Shown piece by piece: positions 1 to 8,534 of a DNA stretch of 64,000 nucleotides. How positions within the stretch are numbered: the first letter of the stretch is position 1; each line of letters opens with the position of its first letter. The notes under the pieces were generated by a model. The model was given only the letters and a program-made list of their open reading frames with translations. It ran no database searches and was not told the origin of the DNA. The position numbers and the translations under genes were made by a program. The DNA is from Burkholderia sp. lig30. GTDB taxonomy: Bacteria; Pseudomonadota; Gammaproteobacteria; Burkholderiales; Burkholderiaceae. The stretch covers positions 1 to 64,000 of the forward strand of contig NZ_JGVW01000081.1 of NCBI RefSeq assembly GCF_000687455.2, given 5' to 3'.

Positions 1-90
1 GTTCGCAATGTCGACACCCGTGTTGTCCGACTTCACACCGACCTTCACGTTCGCGTCCACCACGCGCTTGACCGCCACCAGCACCTTCAT
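1..90 (-). CDS. etfB: Electron transfer flavoprotein beta subunit, N-terminal fragment
   Basis: The window edge cuts this gene, leaving 30 N-terminal residues. They begin MKVLVAVKRVVDANVKV and continue through KSDNTGVDIAN, which is the conserved N-terminus of EtfB. An ideal GGAGG ribosome site lies just upstream of the ATG. EtfB with EtfA accepts electrons from acyl-CoA dehydrogenases and passes them to ETF:quinone oxidoreductase. It follows the cyclohexanecarboxylate operon in the same direction, 47 bp after the preceding stop, so it probably serves the two acyl-CoA dehydrogenases encoded upstream. Confidence 0.85.
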   Translation of the reverse strand, partial: MKVLVAVKRVVDANVKVGVKSDNTGVDIAN

Positions 91-137
91 TTGCGTCCTC
101 CTTCACCTCGATCAATGGATCACACGCAATCGCGCGC

Positions 138-1172
138 TCACTCGGCTACCGTGACGGCAACCTTGCCGAACTGCTCGCCGGACGCGAGCCGGTCCAGCGC
201 CGCATGAACCTCGCCCAACGAAAACCGCGAGTCGATCACCGGGCGGAGCCGGTGCCGTGCCACGAACGTCAACAGATCCCGGTACTCGTCGAAATTGCCG
301 AGCGTCGAACCGAAGATCTGCAGCTGACGAATAAAGATGCGGCGCAGATCCGCGGACGGCTGGTCGCCGGTCGTCGCGCCGCATGTCACGATGCGTCCGC
401 CGCGCGTCAACGACTTCAGCGCGCTCGGCCAGACCGCTTGCCCCACGTTCTCGATCACGACGTCGACGCCGCGGCCGCCCGTGATGGCCATCACCTCCCG
501 GACGACATCCTGCGTCGCGCCGTTGATGCCGTGGTCCGCCCCCATCGCCACTGCGCGCTGCAGCTTCGCATCGTCCCGGGACGTGACGATGGCCCGGCTC
601 CCAGCCAGCTTCGCGAGCTGCAACGCGGCGAGCGACACGCCACCGCCGATCCCGAAGATCAGCACGGTTTCCCACGGCTGGAGGCGGGCCTTCGTAAACA
701 CCATTCGCCATGCCGTCAGATGGTTCACGCCCAATGCCGCCGCTTCCGCGAAATCGAGCGGCTCCGGCATCGGAAACACGTTCGCCGCCGGCACGCAGAC
801 GTATTCGGCCAGCGTGCCGTCGCGGTGCTCGCCAAGGTAGCGGATCGACGTGCACAGCACGATATCGCCCTGCTGGCAGAACTCGCACCGCCCACAGCCG
901 ACACCGGGATGCACGACGACGCGTTGACCGACGGACAGCAAGGTTTCCGACGCATCGACTTCCTCGACGATGCCCGCGCCGTCGAGACCCATGATCTGCG
1001 GCAGGCGGTGCGTGATGCCCGCGCCGCTGTCGCGCATGTAGAGGTCGACGCGGTTGAGTGTGGCGGCCCGCATGCGGACCAGCACGTCGCCCGGCGCGCG
1101 GAGCGGCCGGGGCCGCTCGCCGACCTCGACCACCTCGTTCCCGCCGTGGCCGGTGATGAATGCTGCTTTCAT
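138..1172 (-). CDS. Zinc-type MDR alcohol dehydrogenase / quinone oxidoreductase
   Basis: A 344-residue medium-chain dehydrogenase/reductase with an N-terminal GroES-like fold and a Rossmann domain (IFGIGGGVSLAALQLAK near residue 172). The four structural-zinc cysteines are present (C93, C96, C99, C107). At the position where zinc alcohol dehydrogenases place a catalytic Cys, this protein has Asn-Arg-Val-Asp (residues 40-43), so the catalytic zinc is probably absent or altered. The activity could be quinone- or enoyl-reductase-like rather than alcohol oxidation. The substrate cannot be read from sequence. It lies 57 bp downstream of an acyl-CoA dehydrogenase in the cyclohexanecarboxylate operon and may act on a pathway intermediate, which is inference. 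Confidence 0.8.
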   Translation of the reverse strand: MKAAFITGHGGNEVVEVGERPRPLRAPGDVLVRMRAATLNRVDLYMRDSGAGITHRLPQIMGLDGAGIVEEVDASETLLSVGQRVVVHPGVGCGRCEFCQQGDIVLCTSIRYLGEHRDGTLAEYVCVPAANVFPMPEPLDFAEAAALGVNHLTAWRMVFTKARLQPWETVLIFGIGGGVSLAALQLAKLAGSRAIVTSRDDAKLQRAVAMGADHGINGATQDVVREVMAITGGRGVDVVIENVGQAVWPSALKSLTRGGRIVTCGATTGDQPSADLRRIFIRQLQIFGSTLGNFDEYRDLLTFVARHRLRPVIDSRFSLGEVHAALDRLASGEQFGKVAVTVAE

Positions 1173-1229
1173 GCCGCTCTCCCCTCGAGCCTGTTCACAC
1201 TGACAACGATCTTGCGCCGGCCACGTCAG

Positions 1230-2399
1230 TCAATCGCGCATCAGCTCGCGTCCGATGATGATCTGCTGGATCTGCGTCGTGCCTTCGTAAAGACGCAGCA
1301 ATCGCACGTCGCGATAGAACCGCTCGACCTTCGTCTCGTTCATGTAGCCCGCGCCGCCATGCACCTGCACGCCCCGGTCCGCGACGCGGCCGGCCATCTC
1401 GGTGCAGAACATCTTCGCGCACGACGCGCGCATGCTGACGTCCGGATCGCTCTGGCCCGCCGGCTTGCCGTCGTAGCGCAGCGCGCAGTCCTGAACCATC
1501 GACCAGCCGGCGTACAGCTCCGCCTGGCTGTCGGCGAGCATGGCCTGCACGAGCTGGAAGTCGCCGATGCGCTGGCCGAACTGCCGCCGCGTCCGCGCGT
1601 ACTCGACCGACTCGTTCAGTACCCGCTGCGCGACGCCGCACGACAGCGCCGCGACATGCAGGCGCCCGCGATCCAGCACCTTCATTGCAGTCTTGAACCC
1701 CTGACCCGGCACGCCGCCGATGATGTTCTCCGCCGGCACCCGGACGTTGTCGAGCATGACGTCGCAGGTCTTGGTGCCGCGCTGCCCCATCTTCTTGTCG
1801 GGCTTGCCGAGGCTGATGCCGGGCAGGTCGGTCGGCACGATGAACGACGAGATCCCGCCCGCCCCCGGGCCGCCGGTGCGCGCCATCAAGGTCAGCGCAC
1901 CGGCACGCGGCGCGTTCGTGATGAATCGCTTCGTGCCGTTCAGCACGTAGACGCCGCCGTCGCTGCCCGGCGCATGCTCGGCGCGGGTACGGATCGCGGC
2001 CGCGTCGGAGCCCGCGTCGGGTTCAGTCAGCGCGAACGACATGATCAGCTCGCCGCTCGCGACGCGCGGCAGGATCTCGCGCTTCTGCGCGTCGGTGCCG
2101 TCCATCAGGATGCCCTGCGAACCGATGCCGACGTTGGTGCCGAACACCGAGCGAAACGCCAGCGCGGTCTGCCCCAGCTCGTAGGCCACCGCGCATTCCT
2201 GCGCCATCGACAGGCCGATGCCGCCATATTCTTCGGGAATCGACAGGCCGAACAGGCCCATCTCCTTCATGTCTTCGACGATGCCGGCAGGCACGTCGTC
2301 GTCCGCTTCGACCTGATCCTCGGCGGGAACCAGTCGGTCGTCGATGAAGCGCCGGACCGACGCCAGCAGCAGTTCGAAAGACGCGTGATCGAGGGCCAT
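1230..2399 (-). CDS. Acyl-CoA dehydrogenase
   Basis: A 389-residue FAD-dependent acyl-CoA dehydrogenase of normal length with the N-terminal helical, middle beta and C-terminal helical domains. Signatures include ALTEPDAGSDAAAIRTRA in the middle domain and RLYEGTTQIQ near the C-terminus, with Glu372 as the expected catalytic base. Unlike the AliB homologue in the same operon, it keeps the usual Glu. It would introduce an alpha-beta double bond into an acyl-CoA and pass electrons to ETF. In this context pimeloyl-CoA or another downstream dicarboxyl-CoA is a reasonable substrate, but sequence alone does not decide this. Confidence 0.85.
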   Translation of the reverse strand: MALDHASFELLLASVRRFIDDRLVPAEDQVEADDDVPAGIVEDMKEMGLFGLSIPEEYGGIGLSMAQECAVAYELGQTALAFRSVFGTNVGIGSQGILMDGTDAQKREILPRVASGELIMSFALTEPDAGSDAAAIRTRAEHAPGSDGGVYVLNGTKRFITNAPRAGALTLMARTGGPGAGGISSFIVPTDLPGISLGKPDKKMGQRGTKTCDVMLDNVRVPAENIIGGVPGQGFKTAMKVLDRGRLHVAALSCGVAQRVLNESVEYARTRRQFGQRIGDFQLVQAMLADSQAELYAGWSMVQDCALRYDGKPAGQSDPDVSMRASCAKMFCTEMAGRVADRGVQVHGGAGYMNETKVERFYRDVRLLRLYEGTTQIQQIIIGRELMRD

Positions 2400-2444
2400 T
2401 TGGATGCTCCAGTGTGTTGCTTCTGTGGTTCGGGTGTCCGGCGC

Positions 2445-3221
2445 TCAGCGGTGCGTAAACGCCGGCTTGCGCTTCTCGAGGAACGCCTTCATTCCTTCCG
2501 GCGCGTCCTCGCTCGCAAAGCGCGCATGCAACTGCCGCCTTTCGAACAGGATTCCCTCGCTGAGCGAACTTTCGTACGCACGGTTGACCGACTCCTTGAT
2601 CGCCTGCAGCGCCGGCAGCGAGTAGCCGGCGATCGTCGTCGCCAGCGCGATGCTCGCGTCGCGCAGTGCGTGCGCCGGCACCACGCGCGACACGAGCCCG
2701 CTGCGCTCCGCCTCCGCCGCGTCCATCGTGCGTCCGCTCAGGCACATGTCCATCGCCTTGGCCTTGCCGATCGCGCGCGGCAGGCGCTGCGTGCCGCCCG
2801 CGCCGGGCAGCATCGCCAGCGTGATTTCCGGCAGGCCGAACCGCGCATCGTCGGCCGCGATCACGATGTCGCACGCAAGCGCAAGCTCGCAGCCGCCGCC
2901 GAGCGCGATGCCGGCCACCGCCGCGATCACCGGCTTGCGGACGCGGCGAATGGTCTCCCAGTTGCGCGTGATGAAATCGCTGCGGTACACGTCCATGTAG
3001 CGCCAGTCCACCATCGCGGCGATGTCCGCACCGGCCGCGAACGCCTTCGCGTTGCCGGCGATGACGATCGCACCGATCCCGTCGTCGCCGTCGAAACGCA
3101 GCAGCGCGTCGCCGAGCGCGTCCATCAACGCGTCGTTGAGCGCGTTCATCTGTTTCGGCCGGTTCAGCGTCACGATCCCGACCCGGCCGGCGGTTTCGAC
3201 GATGATCGGTTGCTCATCCAT
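2445..3221 (-). CDS. badK: Cyclohex-1-ene-1-carboxyl-CoA hydratase (crotonase family)
   Basis: A 258-residue crotonase-fold protein. Both catalytic glutamates of true enoyl-CoA hydratases are present (Glu112 in [11 protein letters not shown], Glu132 in GLPEITL). The oxyanion-hole elements AAGAD (62-66) and GGG (108-110) are also there. In the BadK step it would hydrate cyclohex-1-enecarboxyl-CoA to 2-hydroxycyclohexanecarboxyl-CoA. The family assignment is firm. The substrate rests on its place between the AliA ligase gene and an acyl-CoA dehydrogenase gene in an operon that also carries BadH and BadI homologues. A generic enoyl-CoA hydratase is the alternative. Confidence 0.78.
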   Translation of the reverse strand: MDEQPIIVETAGRVGIVTLNRPKQMNALNDALMDALGDALLRFDGDDGIGAIVIAGNAKAFAAGADIAAMVDWRYMDVYRSDFITRNWETIRRVRKPVIAAVAGIALGGGCELALACDIVIAADDARFGLPEITLAMLPGAGGTQRLPRAIGKAKAMDMCLSGRTMDAAEAERSGLVSRVVPAHALRDASIALATTIAGYSLPALQAIKESVNRAYESSLSEGILFERRQLHARFASEDAPEGMKAFLEKRKPAFTHR

Positions 3222-3314
3222 GATGTTTCGTTATCCTGTTCGTTTGGCGCATACGCTCATCGCGTGTTCGAGAGTCCGCCGCCACGTTGCGGCCGGCAGC
3301 CTCGCGCGCCGGGT

Positions 3315-4979
3315 TCAGTTCGACGGCCCGGCTTCGCGCAACGCGTCGCGCAGCCTGAATTTCTGGATCTTCCCGGCCGGCGTCACCGGCAGCGCGTCCA
3401 CCAGCCACAGCCGTTCCGGGATGTACTGCATCGCGACGTGATGCGACTTCAGGAATTCGACGATGTCCGGCAACGCGAGATACTCGCCCGGCCGAAGCGC
3501 GACCACCGCGCACGCCCGCTCGCCGAGGCGGTCGTCCGGATAGGCGACGAGCGCGACGCCCGCGATCGCCGGATGGCGATACAGCAGCGCTTCGATCTCG
3601 ACCACCGGGATGTTTTCGCCGCCCCGGATGATGACGTCCTTGCTGCGCCCGCTGATGCGGATATAGCCGTGCGCGTCGACCGACGCGAGATCGCCGGTGT
3701 CGAACCAGCCATCGGCGTCGGTCGCGTTGAGATGCGCGCGATGCAGATAGCCGCCGAACCCGGAGCAGGAACGCGTCATCAGCCGGCCGACCGATCCGGG
3801 CGGCAGCGACGCGTCGTCGTCGCCGACGATGCGCACCTCGACGCCCGGAAGCGGGTGGCCGTCCGTTGTGAACGCGCGCTCGTCATCGTCGTCGAGCCCC
3901 GTCAGCGTGACGGCGCCCAGCTCGGTCATCCCCCACGCCGACACGATCTTCGCGCCGAGCGCCGCGCGCGCCTGCTCGACGAGCGGCCCCGGAATCGGCG
4001 CGCCCGCGCAGAGGAACGTGCGCAGCGACGGCACGGTGCGCCCCGTCTCCTTCACGGCCGCCGCCAGATCGGTCAGGAACACGGTCGACGCCATCGTGAA
4101 GGTCACGCCCTCGCCGCGGATCAGGTCCAGCGCGGCACCGGGTTGCCAGATGTCCTGAAGCACCGCGGTCGCACGCAGCATGACGGGCATCATCAAGCCG
4201 TACATGAAGCCCGTCTGGTGCGCCATCGGCGACGCCATCAGCACCACGTCGCCGTCGTCCAGGCGCATCGCCTGCGCATATGGAACGATGTTCGACATCA
4301 GCGTGTTGGCGGTATGCATGACGCCCTTCGGCTCCCCCGTCGTGCCCGACGTGTAGAGCAGCTGCGTGACGTCGTCGGGCCCGGGGCGGTGCCGCGTCAG
4401 GATTGCGTGCGCGTCGGGCGCCTGCTCCCACGGCGGGCCGGACAGCAGCGCCTCGAAGCTGTTTGCGCCCGGCTGCCCGTCGGCCTCGCCGCCCACCACC
4501 ACGACGTGCGCGAGCGCCGGCAGGCTGCCCTTCAGGCCGTTCAGCATCGCTTCATAGTCGAAGCCGCGAAACCGCTTCGGCACGATCGCGACCTTGCTGC
4601 GGCTGTGATTCAGCATGAACGACAGCTCGCGCTCGCGGAAGATCGGCATCAGCGGGTTCATCACCGCGCCGATGCGCGAACAGGCGAGATACGTCAGCGT
4701 GAACTCCCACCAGTTGGGCAACTGCGCGGACACCACGTCGTTGCGGCCGACGCCGAGACGGGCCAGCCCCACGGCGATGCGGTCGGCCATCGCCGCCATC
4801 TCGCGATACGTGAAGCGCGTCATCGAGCCGTCCTCGACGCGCAGCGCACTGAGCGCGATCCGGTCCGGGCACGCGACCACGCATGCGTCGAGCGCGTCGT
4901 TGATGGTGCGGTCCTGCCACCAGCCCCGCGCGATGCTCTGCGCGCGTCGCGGCGGGATCAGCACGGCGTCGAACTCCAT
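3315..4979 (-). CDS. aliA: Cyclohexanecarboxylate-CoA ligase (acyl-adenylate-forming)
   Basis: A 554-residue AMP-dependent acyl-CoA ligase. The P-loop YTSGTTGEPKG lies at residues 209-219, GWFDTGDLA marks the end of the large domain, and the adenylation lysine sits in PAGKIQKFRLRD near the C-terminus. The start was chosen at the ATG giving MEFDAVLIPP, because GGAG lies seven bases upstream. Longer in-frame starts exist but lack such a site. It would activate cyclohexanecarboxylate with ATP and CoA, the first step of the pathway. The neighbours AliB, BadK, BadI and BadH make this more likely than a generic fatty-acid ligase. Confidence 0.8.
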   Translation of the reverse strand: MEFDAVLIPPRRAQSIARGWWQDRTINDALDACVVACPDRIALSALRVEDGSMTRFTYREMAAMADRIAVGLARLGVGRNDVVSAQLPNWWEFTLTYLACSRIGAVMNPLMPIFRERELSFMLNHSRSKVAIVPKRFRGFDYEAMLNGLKGSLPALAHVVVVGGEADGQPGANSFEALLSGPPWEQAPDAHAILTRHRPGPDDVTQLLYTSGTTGEPKGVMHTANTLMSNIVPYAQAMRLDDGDVVLMASPMAHQTGFMYGLMMPVMLRATAVLQDIWQPGAALDLIRGEGVTFTMASTVFLTDLAAAVKETGRTVPSLRTFLCAGAPIPGPLVEQARAALGAKIVSAWGMTELGAVTLTGLDDDDERAFTTDGHPLPGVEVRIVGDDDASLPPGSVGRLMTRSCSGFGGYLHRAHLNATDADGWFDTGDLASVDAHGYIRISGRSKDVIIRGGENIPVVEIEALLYRHPAIAGVALVAYPDDRLGERACAVVALRPGEYLALPDIVEFLKSHHVAMQYIPERLWLVDALPVTPAGKIQKFRLRDALREAGPSN

Positions 4980-5020
4980 ATCCTGTCTCCAGTTCATTTG
5001 GCGCATGGTTTGCCGCGCGC

Positions 5021-6172
5021 TCAGGCGGGCACCGCGTCGCGTCCGGCATTCGCGCGCGCGATGATCGTCTTCATGATCTGGGCCGTGCCGTCGCCGATCT
5101 GGAAGCCGAGCACGTCGCGCAGGCGCTGCTCCATCGGCCCGCGGTCGTAGCCGCCGTGACCGAACGACAGCAGGCACTGGTGCACCACGTCATACGCGAG
5201 CTTCGGCCCCCACCACTTGCACATCGCGGCCTCCGCCGTGTGCGGCAGCCCGCGGTCCTTCAGCCACAGCGTCTGCAGGCACAGCAGACGCGCGGCGGTC
5301 ACCTGCGTCGCGTATTCGGCGAGCGGATGCGAGACGCCCTGGAACGCGGCAAGCGGCTTGCCGAACGCCTCGCGCTGCGCGACGTACTCCCAGGTCTCGT
5401 CGAGGCTGACCTGCGCCACCGCGAGCACCTGCAGGCCGATCAGCGCGCGGGAGAAGTCGAAGCCCTGCATCACCTGCACGAAGCCCTTGCCCTCGTCGCC
5501 CAGCAGGTGGTCGGCGGGCACGCGCACGTTCTCGAAGAAAATCGAGCCGCGGCCGATCGCGCGCTGCCCATGACAGTCGAAGCGGTTGCGCGTGATGCCC
5601 GGCAAGTCCATCGGCACCAGGATCGCGGACACGCCCCGCGCGCCCTGCTCGACCGTTCCGGTGCGCGCGAACACCACCGCGGCGTCCGCCTGGTCGGCGG
5701 CGGAGATCGAGGTTTTTTCGCCATTGAGCACGTAATGGTCGCCGACGCGCTCCATCCTCAGGCGCAGGTTCGCCGCGTCCGAGCCGCCACGCGGCTCCGT
5801 CAGCGCGATCGCGAACAATGCGTCGCCGCGCGTCAGCCGCTCGAGCCACGGCTTCGCGATCTCGGGGGCCGCATGGTGAGCCAGGATCTGCCCGTTCAGC
5901 GACGCCAGCAGATTGATATAGGACAGGCTCAGGTCGGCGCGCGCGATCTCCTCGTGGATCACGCCGGCCGCCAGGCAGCCCAGCCCCTGCCCGCCATATT
6001 GCTCGGGCAGTTCCGGCGCGATGAAGCCCATCTGCCCCATCTCGCGCATCAGGTCGCGATCGAGCACGCGGGTACGGTCGCGCTCCAGGAAGCCGGGGGC
6101 GACGCGCCCCTGCGCAAAGCGTCGCGCGTGCTCGCCGAGCACGACGAGGTCTTCATCAAGATAGGGGTTCAT
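5021..6172 (-). CDS. aliB: Cyclohexanecarboxyl-CoA dehydrogenase
   Basis: A 383-residue acyl-CoA dehydrogenase with the standard three domains (IALTEPRGGSDAANLR in the middle domain). At the C-terminal position where most families have YEGT with a catalytic Glu, this protein reads IGDGTAQI, placing Asp at residue 361. An Asp base is, to my knowledge, reported for alicyclic acyl-CoA dehydrogenases acting on cyclohexanecarboxyl- and cyclohexenecarboxyl-CoA, which supports AliB over a fatty acyl-CoA dehydrogenase. It would form cyclohex-1-ene-1-carboxyl-CoA. The gene lies between badI and aliA in the operon. Confidence 0.82.
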   Translation of the reverse strand: MNPYLDEDLVVLGEHARRFAQGRVAPGFLERDRTRVLDRDLMREMGQMGFIAPELPEQYGGQGLGCLAAGVIHEEIARADLSLSYINLLASLNGQILAHHAAPEIAKPWLERLTRGDALFAIALTEPRGGSDAANLRLRMERVGDHYVLNGEKTSISAADQADAAVVFARTGTVEQGARGVSAILVPMDLPGITRNRFDCHGQRAIGRGSIFFENVRVPADHLLGDEGKGFVQVMQGFDFSRALIGLQVLAVAQVSLDETWEYVAQREAFGKPLAAFQGVSHPLAEYATQVTAARLLCLQTLWLKDRGLPHTAEAAMCKWWGPKLAYDVVHQCLLSFGHGGYDRGPMEQRLRDVLGFQIGDGTAQIMKTIIARANAGRDAVPA

Positions 6173-6250
6173 GATCTCTCCTGGACGGTGGCAGGCCCGG
6201 CCGCGCCGTGCGGGCGCGGTCCGGTCCTGCGGACGGCGGCGTTGCCGGTG

Positions 6251-7033
6251 TTATTTCGCGTACTTGCGGAACTCGGGCTTGCGCTTTTCCTGGAAGGCCC
6301 GCACGCCTTCGCGCGACTCTTCCGTGTCGTAGTAGAGCTTGAGCGCGTACATACCCATGCCCGCGATGCCGGACTGATGCGCGGTGTCCATGTTGAACGA
6401 GCGCTTCGCGATCGCGATGGCGGTCGGGCTCTTCTCCATGATCTCGTCGCACCACTTCTGCACTTCCGCGTCGAGCTGGTCGTGCGGGACCACGGCGTTG
6501 ACGAGCCCCATCGCGAGCGCTTCCGCCGCCGGGTAGCGGCGGCACATGTACCAGATCTCGCGCGCCTTCTTCTCGCCGACGACGCGCGCCAGAAATGCGG
6601 TGCCATAACCCGGATCGACCGAGCCGACCTTCGGGCCGACCTGCCCGAACACCGCCTTTTCCGATGCGATCGTGAAGTCGCAGATGGTGCAGAGCACGTT
6701 GCCGCCGCCGACGGCATAGCCCTGCACGCGCGCGATCACCGGCTTCGGCACGTCGCGGATCGCGTTGTGCAGTTCCTCCATCGGCAGCCCGATCGTGCCG
6801 CGGCCGTCGTACTGCCCTTCGTGCGCCGACTGGTCGCCGCCGGTGCAGAACGCGCGATCGCCGGCGCCCGCCAGCACGATCGCGCCGATCTCGCGGTCGT
6901 AGCCCGCGCGGTTGATCGCGTGGATCAGCTCGTCGCAGGTACGGCCGCGAAAGGCGTTCATCTTGTCCGGGCGGTTGATCGTGATCCACGCCGCGCCGTT
7001 GCGCACTTCATAGAGGATGTCTTCGTAGTTCAT
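6251..7033 (-). CDS. badI: 2-ketocyclohexanecarboxyl-CoA hydrolase (ring-opening crotonase)
   Basis: A 260-residue crotonase-fold protein resembling BadI of Rhodopseudomonas and the MenB branch. It starts MNYEDILYEVRNGAAWITINRPDKMNAFR, has the insert GGDQSAHEGQYDGRGTIGLP, and ends with EKRKPEFRKYAK. This branch catalyses Claisen-type C-C chemistry rather than hydration. BadI hydrolytically opens 2-ketocyclohexanecarboxyl-CoA to pimeloyl-CoA. It lies 22 bp downstream of the BadH homologue, which would supply its substrate. The specific match and this context make the call stronger than for a generic hydratase. Confidence 0.88.
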   Translation of the reverse strand: MNYEDILYEVRNGAAWITINRPDKMNAFRGRTCDELIHAINRAGYDREIGAIVLAGAGDRAFCTGGDQSAHEGQYDGRGTIGLPMEELHNAIRDVPKPVIARVQGYAVGGGNVLCTICDFTIASEKAVFGQVGPKVGSVDPGYGTAFLARVVGEKKAREIWYMCRRYPAAEALAMGLVNAVVPHDQLDAEVQKWCDEIMEKSPTAIAIAKRSFNMDTAHQSGIAGMGMYALKLYYDTEESREGVRAFQEKRKPEFRKYAK

Positions 7034-7055
7034 GAACGTTCCTTGATGAGTGAAT

Positions 7056-7826
7056 TCAACCGGCCATCGTCAGGCCGCCGGACACGCTGAGCACCTGCCC
7101 GGTGACAAACGCCGCGTCGTCGCTGGCGAAGAACACCACCGCGCCCGGCAGGTCGTCGGGCTGGCCGATGCGCCCGAGCGGGATCGAGCGCTGGAACGCT
7201 TCCATCAGCTTCTCGGGGTTGCCCGCGCCTTCCCTGTATTCGGCGAACAGCGCGGTGTCGGTCGGCCCCGGGCACACGACGTTGACGGTGATGCCGTGGC
7301 GCGCGTGTTCGCGGGCAATCGTCTTGGAGAACGACACCAGCCCGCCCTTGCAGGCCGCATAGACCGCCTCGCCCGACGAACCGACGCGCGCCGCGTCCGA
7401 TGCGATATTGACGATCCGCCCGGCCTTGCGCTCGACCATGCCCGGGAGCACCGCGTGGTGCAGATGCAGCGCGCCGGTCAGGTTGATCGCGATCAGGCGC
7501 TCCCACTGGGCGGGCTCGGTTTTCGTGAACGGCTTGAACACGTCCCAGCCGGCGTTGTTCACCAGCACGTCGATCGGCCCGAGCGCCGCCTCGACCGCCG
7601 CGACGGCGACGTCGACGTCTTCCCGCTTCGTGATGTCGCAGCGGATCGCCTCGGCCACGCCGCCCGCCGCGCGGATCTCGTCGCGCACCTTGTCGGCGGC
7701 GCCGAGCGAGAGATCCAGCACGGCGACGCGCGCGCCTTCCCGCGCAAAGCGGCGGCACGTCGCGCCGCCGATGCCGCCACCACCGCCGGTCACGACGACC
7801 GTCTTGCCTTCAAGTCTTCCCATCAT
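7056..7826 (-). CDS. badH: 2-hydroxycyclohexanecarboxyl-CoA dehydrogenase (SDR)
   Basis: A 256-residue classical short-chain dehydrogenase. It has the N-terminal cofactor motif TGGGGGIGG, the NNAG motif and the active-site pair YAACK, with an upstream Ser in NIASDA. It ends SVSGGLTMAG. BadH oxidises 2-hydroxycyclohexanecarboxyl-CoA to the 2-keto thioester using NAD. It is the first gene of the minus-strand operon, directly before badI. Two consecutive ATGs are possible starts; GGAG is four bases from the first and seven from the second, so the second (7823) may be used. The upstream gap to badR carries the probable shared control region. Confidence 0.86.
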   Translation of the reverse strand: MMGRLEGKTVVVTGGGGGIGGATCRRFAREGARVAVLDLSLGAADKVRDEIRAAGGVAEAIRCDITKREDVDVAVAAVEAALGPIDVLVNNAGWDVFKPFTKTEPAQWERLIAINLTGALHLHHAVLPGMVERKAGRIVNIASDAARVGSSGEAVYAACKGGLVSFSKTIAREHARHGITVNVVCPGPTDTALFAEYREGAGNPEKLMEAFQRSIPLGRIGQPDDLPGAVVFFASDDAAFVTGQVLSVSGGLTMAG

Positions 7827-7896
7827 GCTGCTCCGTCTGTTGTGAGAGGTACCATTGGCGTGCCTGAGCCAACCGCGCTTGCCGCACTAAATGCGT

Positions 7897-7916
7897 CAAC
7901 ATGTTGGTATACTATG
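7897..7916. promoter_or_regulatory. Candidate BadR operator and promoter between badH and badR
   Basis: The 10-bp perfect palindrome CAACATGTTG (7897-7906) lies immediately before TATACT (7908-7913), a good -10 hexamer for rightward transcription into the MarR gene. This places the palindrome where a bound repressor would block initiation. MarR regulators commonly bind such dyads in divergent gaps and control both sides. Assignment to BadR is inference. Confidence 0.45.
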
Positions 7917-7961
7917 TTCGACGCATCCCGATAACAAGTCCCGCAACACTAGGAGTATCCC

Positions 7962-8471
7962 TTGGTCAAGGCTACTGAAAAGCATGCTTCTTCAGCGAAG
8001 CTCGAGCTCGCGAACCGACTGTTCTTCCGCCTCTACCAATGCGCCAACATGTTGCACAAAACAGGAACGCGAGCGGTCGAAGACGAGGGTCTGACCACCC
8101 AGCAATGGGCGGTGCTCGGCGCGCTGTCGCGCGACGAAGCGGCACACGGGATGGGGGTGGGCGATCTGGCGCGGTATCTGATGGTGAGCCGGCAGAATCT
8201 GTCGGGGCTGCTCAGCCGGATGGAGCGCGACGGCCACATCACGACCGAGCCCGACGGCAAGGATCGCCGCGCGCGGCTCGTCAAGATGAGCGAATCGGGC
8301 CGCACGCTGTGGATTCAGCAGGCCACGCCCAAGATTCATCGGTATTACGAAACGGTACTCGAAGACTTTTCCGTCGACGACGTCACGCACACGCTGCATT
8401 ACCTGCTCAAGCTGCTCGACAACATGAAGCAGCTGGACGACGCGAATCGCGCGCGAAACGAGGAGGAGTAG
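7962..8471 (+). CDS. badR: MarR-family regulator of the cyclohexanecarboxylate operon
   Basis: A 169-residue MarR-type winged-helix protein (LTTQQWAVLGALSRDE, LMVSRQNLSGLLSRMERDGHITTEPDGKDRRARLVKMSESG). The start is a TTG: AGGAG lies six bases upstream, and no suitable ATG exists before the conserved fold. It is divergent from badH. In Rhodopseudomonas palustris a MarR protein, BadR, controls the equivalent badHI and ali genes and responds to 2-ketocyclohexanecarboxyl-CoA. The same arrangement here suggests the same role. The family is certain, while the effector and mode are inferred. Confidence 0.82.
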   Translation: MVKATEKHASSAKLELANRLFFRLYQCANMLHKTGTRAVEDEGLTTQQWAVLGALSRDEAAHGMGVGDLARYLMVSRQNLSGLLSRMERDGHITTEPDGKDRRARLVKMSESGRTLWIQQATPKIHRYYETVLEDFSVDDVTHTLHYLLKLLDNMKQLDDANRARNEEE

Positions 8472-8534
8472 CACCGGCCGCCTCGCGGCCCGGCGGATCG
8501 GCGGCGGCACGCCGCGCGCGCTTCGGCCCGCGCG

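Noticed and set aside
204-5150. A 1648-codon open frame on the plus strand across the cyclohexanecarboxylate operon
   Set aside because: It is antisense to five clear enzyme genes, rich in Arg, His, Ala and Asp, has no domain and no ribosome site. High GC third positions remove stops on the opposite strand.
5156-7090. A 644-codon plus-strand frame opposite aliB and badI
   Set aside because: Shadow of the two real genes; no domain, and the start lies inside aliB.
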